Of a stretch of DNA of 64,000 nt, positions 63,937 to 64,000 are shown piece after piece (the stretch's first letter is position 1; every line of letters starts with the position of its first letter). Both the position numbers and the translations under genes were made by a program. The stretch is from Nostoc sp. S13 (GTDB taxonomy: Bacteria > Cyanobacteriota > Cyanobacteriia > Cyanobacteriales > Nostocaceae), in assembly GCF_029379315.1 (NCBI RefSeq), contig NZ_JAQYWQ010000003.1, forward strand, positions 62,001-126,000, in the 5' to 3' direction. The notes below the pieces were generated by a model, which searched no databases, was not told the origin of the DNA, and saw only the letters and a program-made list of their open reading frames with translations.

Positions 63937-64000
63937 TTAATGCACTAAGGCGATCGCACGTTTTGTCAACGCTTCAGCAGTCAATCCATTAAATGCCATC
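63937..64000 (-). CDS. Possible 3' end of a gene that runs off the right edge
   Basis: From the right edge a minus-strand frame reads MAFNGLTAEALTKRAIALVH and stops at 63937. The first ten residues repeat those at 63545-63568. The family is unknown; only 21 codons are visible. Confidence 0.35.
   Translation of the reverse strand, partial: MAFNGLTAEALTKRAIALVH

Noticed and set aside
1-64000. tRNA or rRNA genes
   Set aside because: I looked for T-loop-like GGTTCGAATCC patterns and rRNA landmarks in the intergenic stretches and saw none that fold convincingly; a covariance-model search would settle it.

Overview
The window reads as chromosome of a filamentous, heterocyst-type cyanobacterium (Nostoc/Anabaena group). 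The grounds are: many copies of the HIP1 octamer GCGATCGC; blocks of heptanucleotide tandem repeats between genes; a form IB Rubisco operon in the order rbcL-rbcX-rbcS; a Rubisco activase carrying a C-terminal small-subunit-like domain; a Mo-nitrogenase C-terminal-type small protein; and many small palindromic dispersed repeats. The assignment to a group is inference; no rRNA or tRNA gene was recognised.

Layout. 1-3.2 kb: an arsenic module on the minus strand (ArsM-type methyltransferase, short PiT-type permease, ArsS-type radical SAM protein cut by the window edge). 3.3-10.3 kb: a decayed response regulator, small conserved proteins, two SAM methyltransferases (one RlmJ-like with an altered catalytic motif), and a MocR-type regulator with a MITE directly before it. 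11-20.5 kb: housekeeping and accessory genes (TerB, MurF, acetyltransferase, fasciclin, ferritin-like protein, TrmFO, SET-domain protein, PanB). 20.6-27.7 kb: a seven-bladed propeller protein, the rbcLXS operon with a long leader and a clear terminator, an SGNH hydrolase, a broken toxin-antitoxin pair, and Rubisco activase. 28-41.6 kb: secreted and envelope proteins (tandem duplicated CAP lipoproteins, an Omp85-type barrel, a PEP-CTERM protein), a nuclease-TPR fusion, an Rpn gene split by a MITE, and a double cupin next to a PRTase-like protein. 41.6-51 kb: an accessory region with an IS5 remnant, scattered pieces of a 2-oxoglutarate oxygenase gene, a Rieske protein, LysR, GST, the intact oxygenase, a solitary CRISPR-type repeat, a dehydrogenase and an O-methyltransferase. 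53-60 kb: a six-gene stressosome/partner-switching operon feeding into two hybrid histidine kinases. 60-63 kb: MurT, DinB-like and GatD genes. 63-64 kb: a MITE, an IS4 remnant and a 20-bp tandem array.

How the genes work together. RbcL, RbcX, RbcS and the SSUL-bearing activase form one carbon-fixation neighbourhood, now interrupted by an SGNH hydrolase and a dead VapC. RsbR, RsbS and RsbT would form a stressosome that senses stress; an RsbT-like domain fused to a PP2C-like phosphatase and two hybrid kinases follow in the same overlapping operon, so the output is probably a phosphorelay rather than a sigma-B factor. MurT and GatD together would amidate the glutamate of lipid II.

The most noteworthy observations are (a) the stressosome operon wired to two multi-domain hybrid kinases, (b) a PD-(D/E)XK-like domain fused to TPRs, (c) the double cupin/PRTase-like pair, (d) two MITE families, one of which splits an Rpn nuclease gene, (e) a VapC gene killed at a perfect 21-bp inverted repeat, (f) a recombination junction lying exactly on a HIP1 octamer, and (g) a lone 37-nt CRISPR-type repeat.
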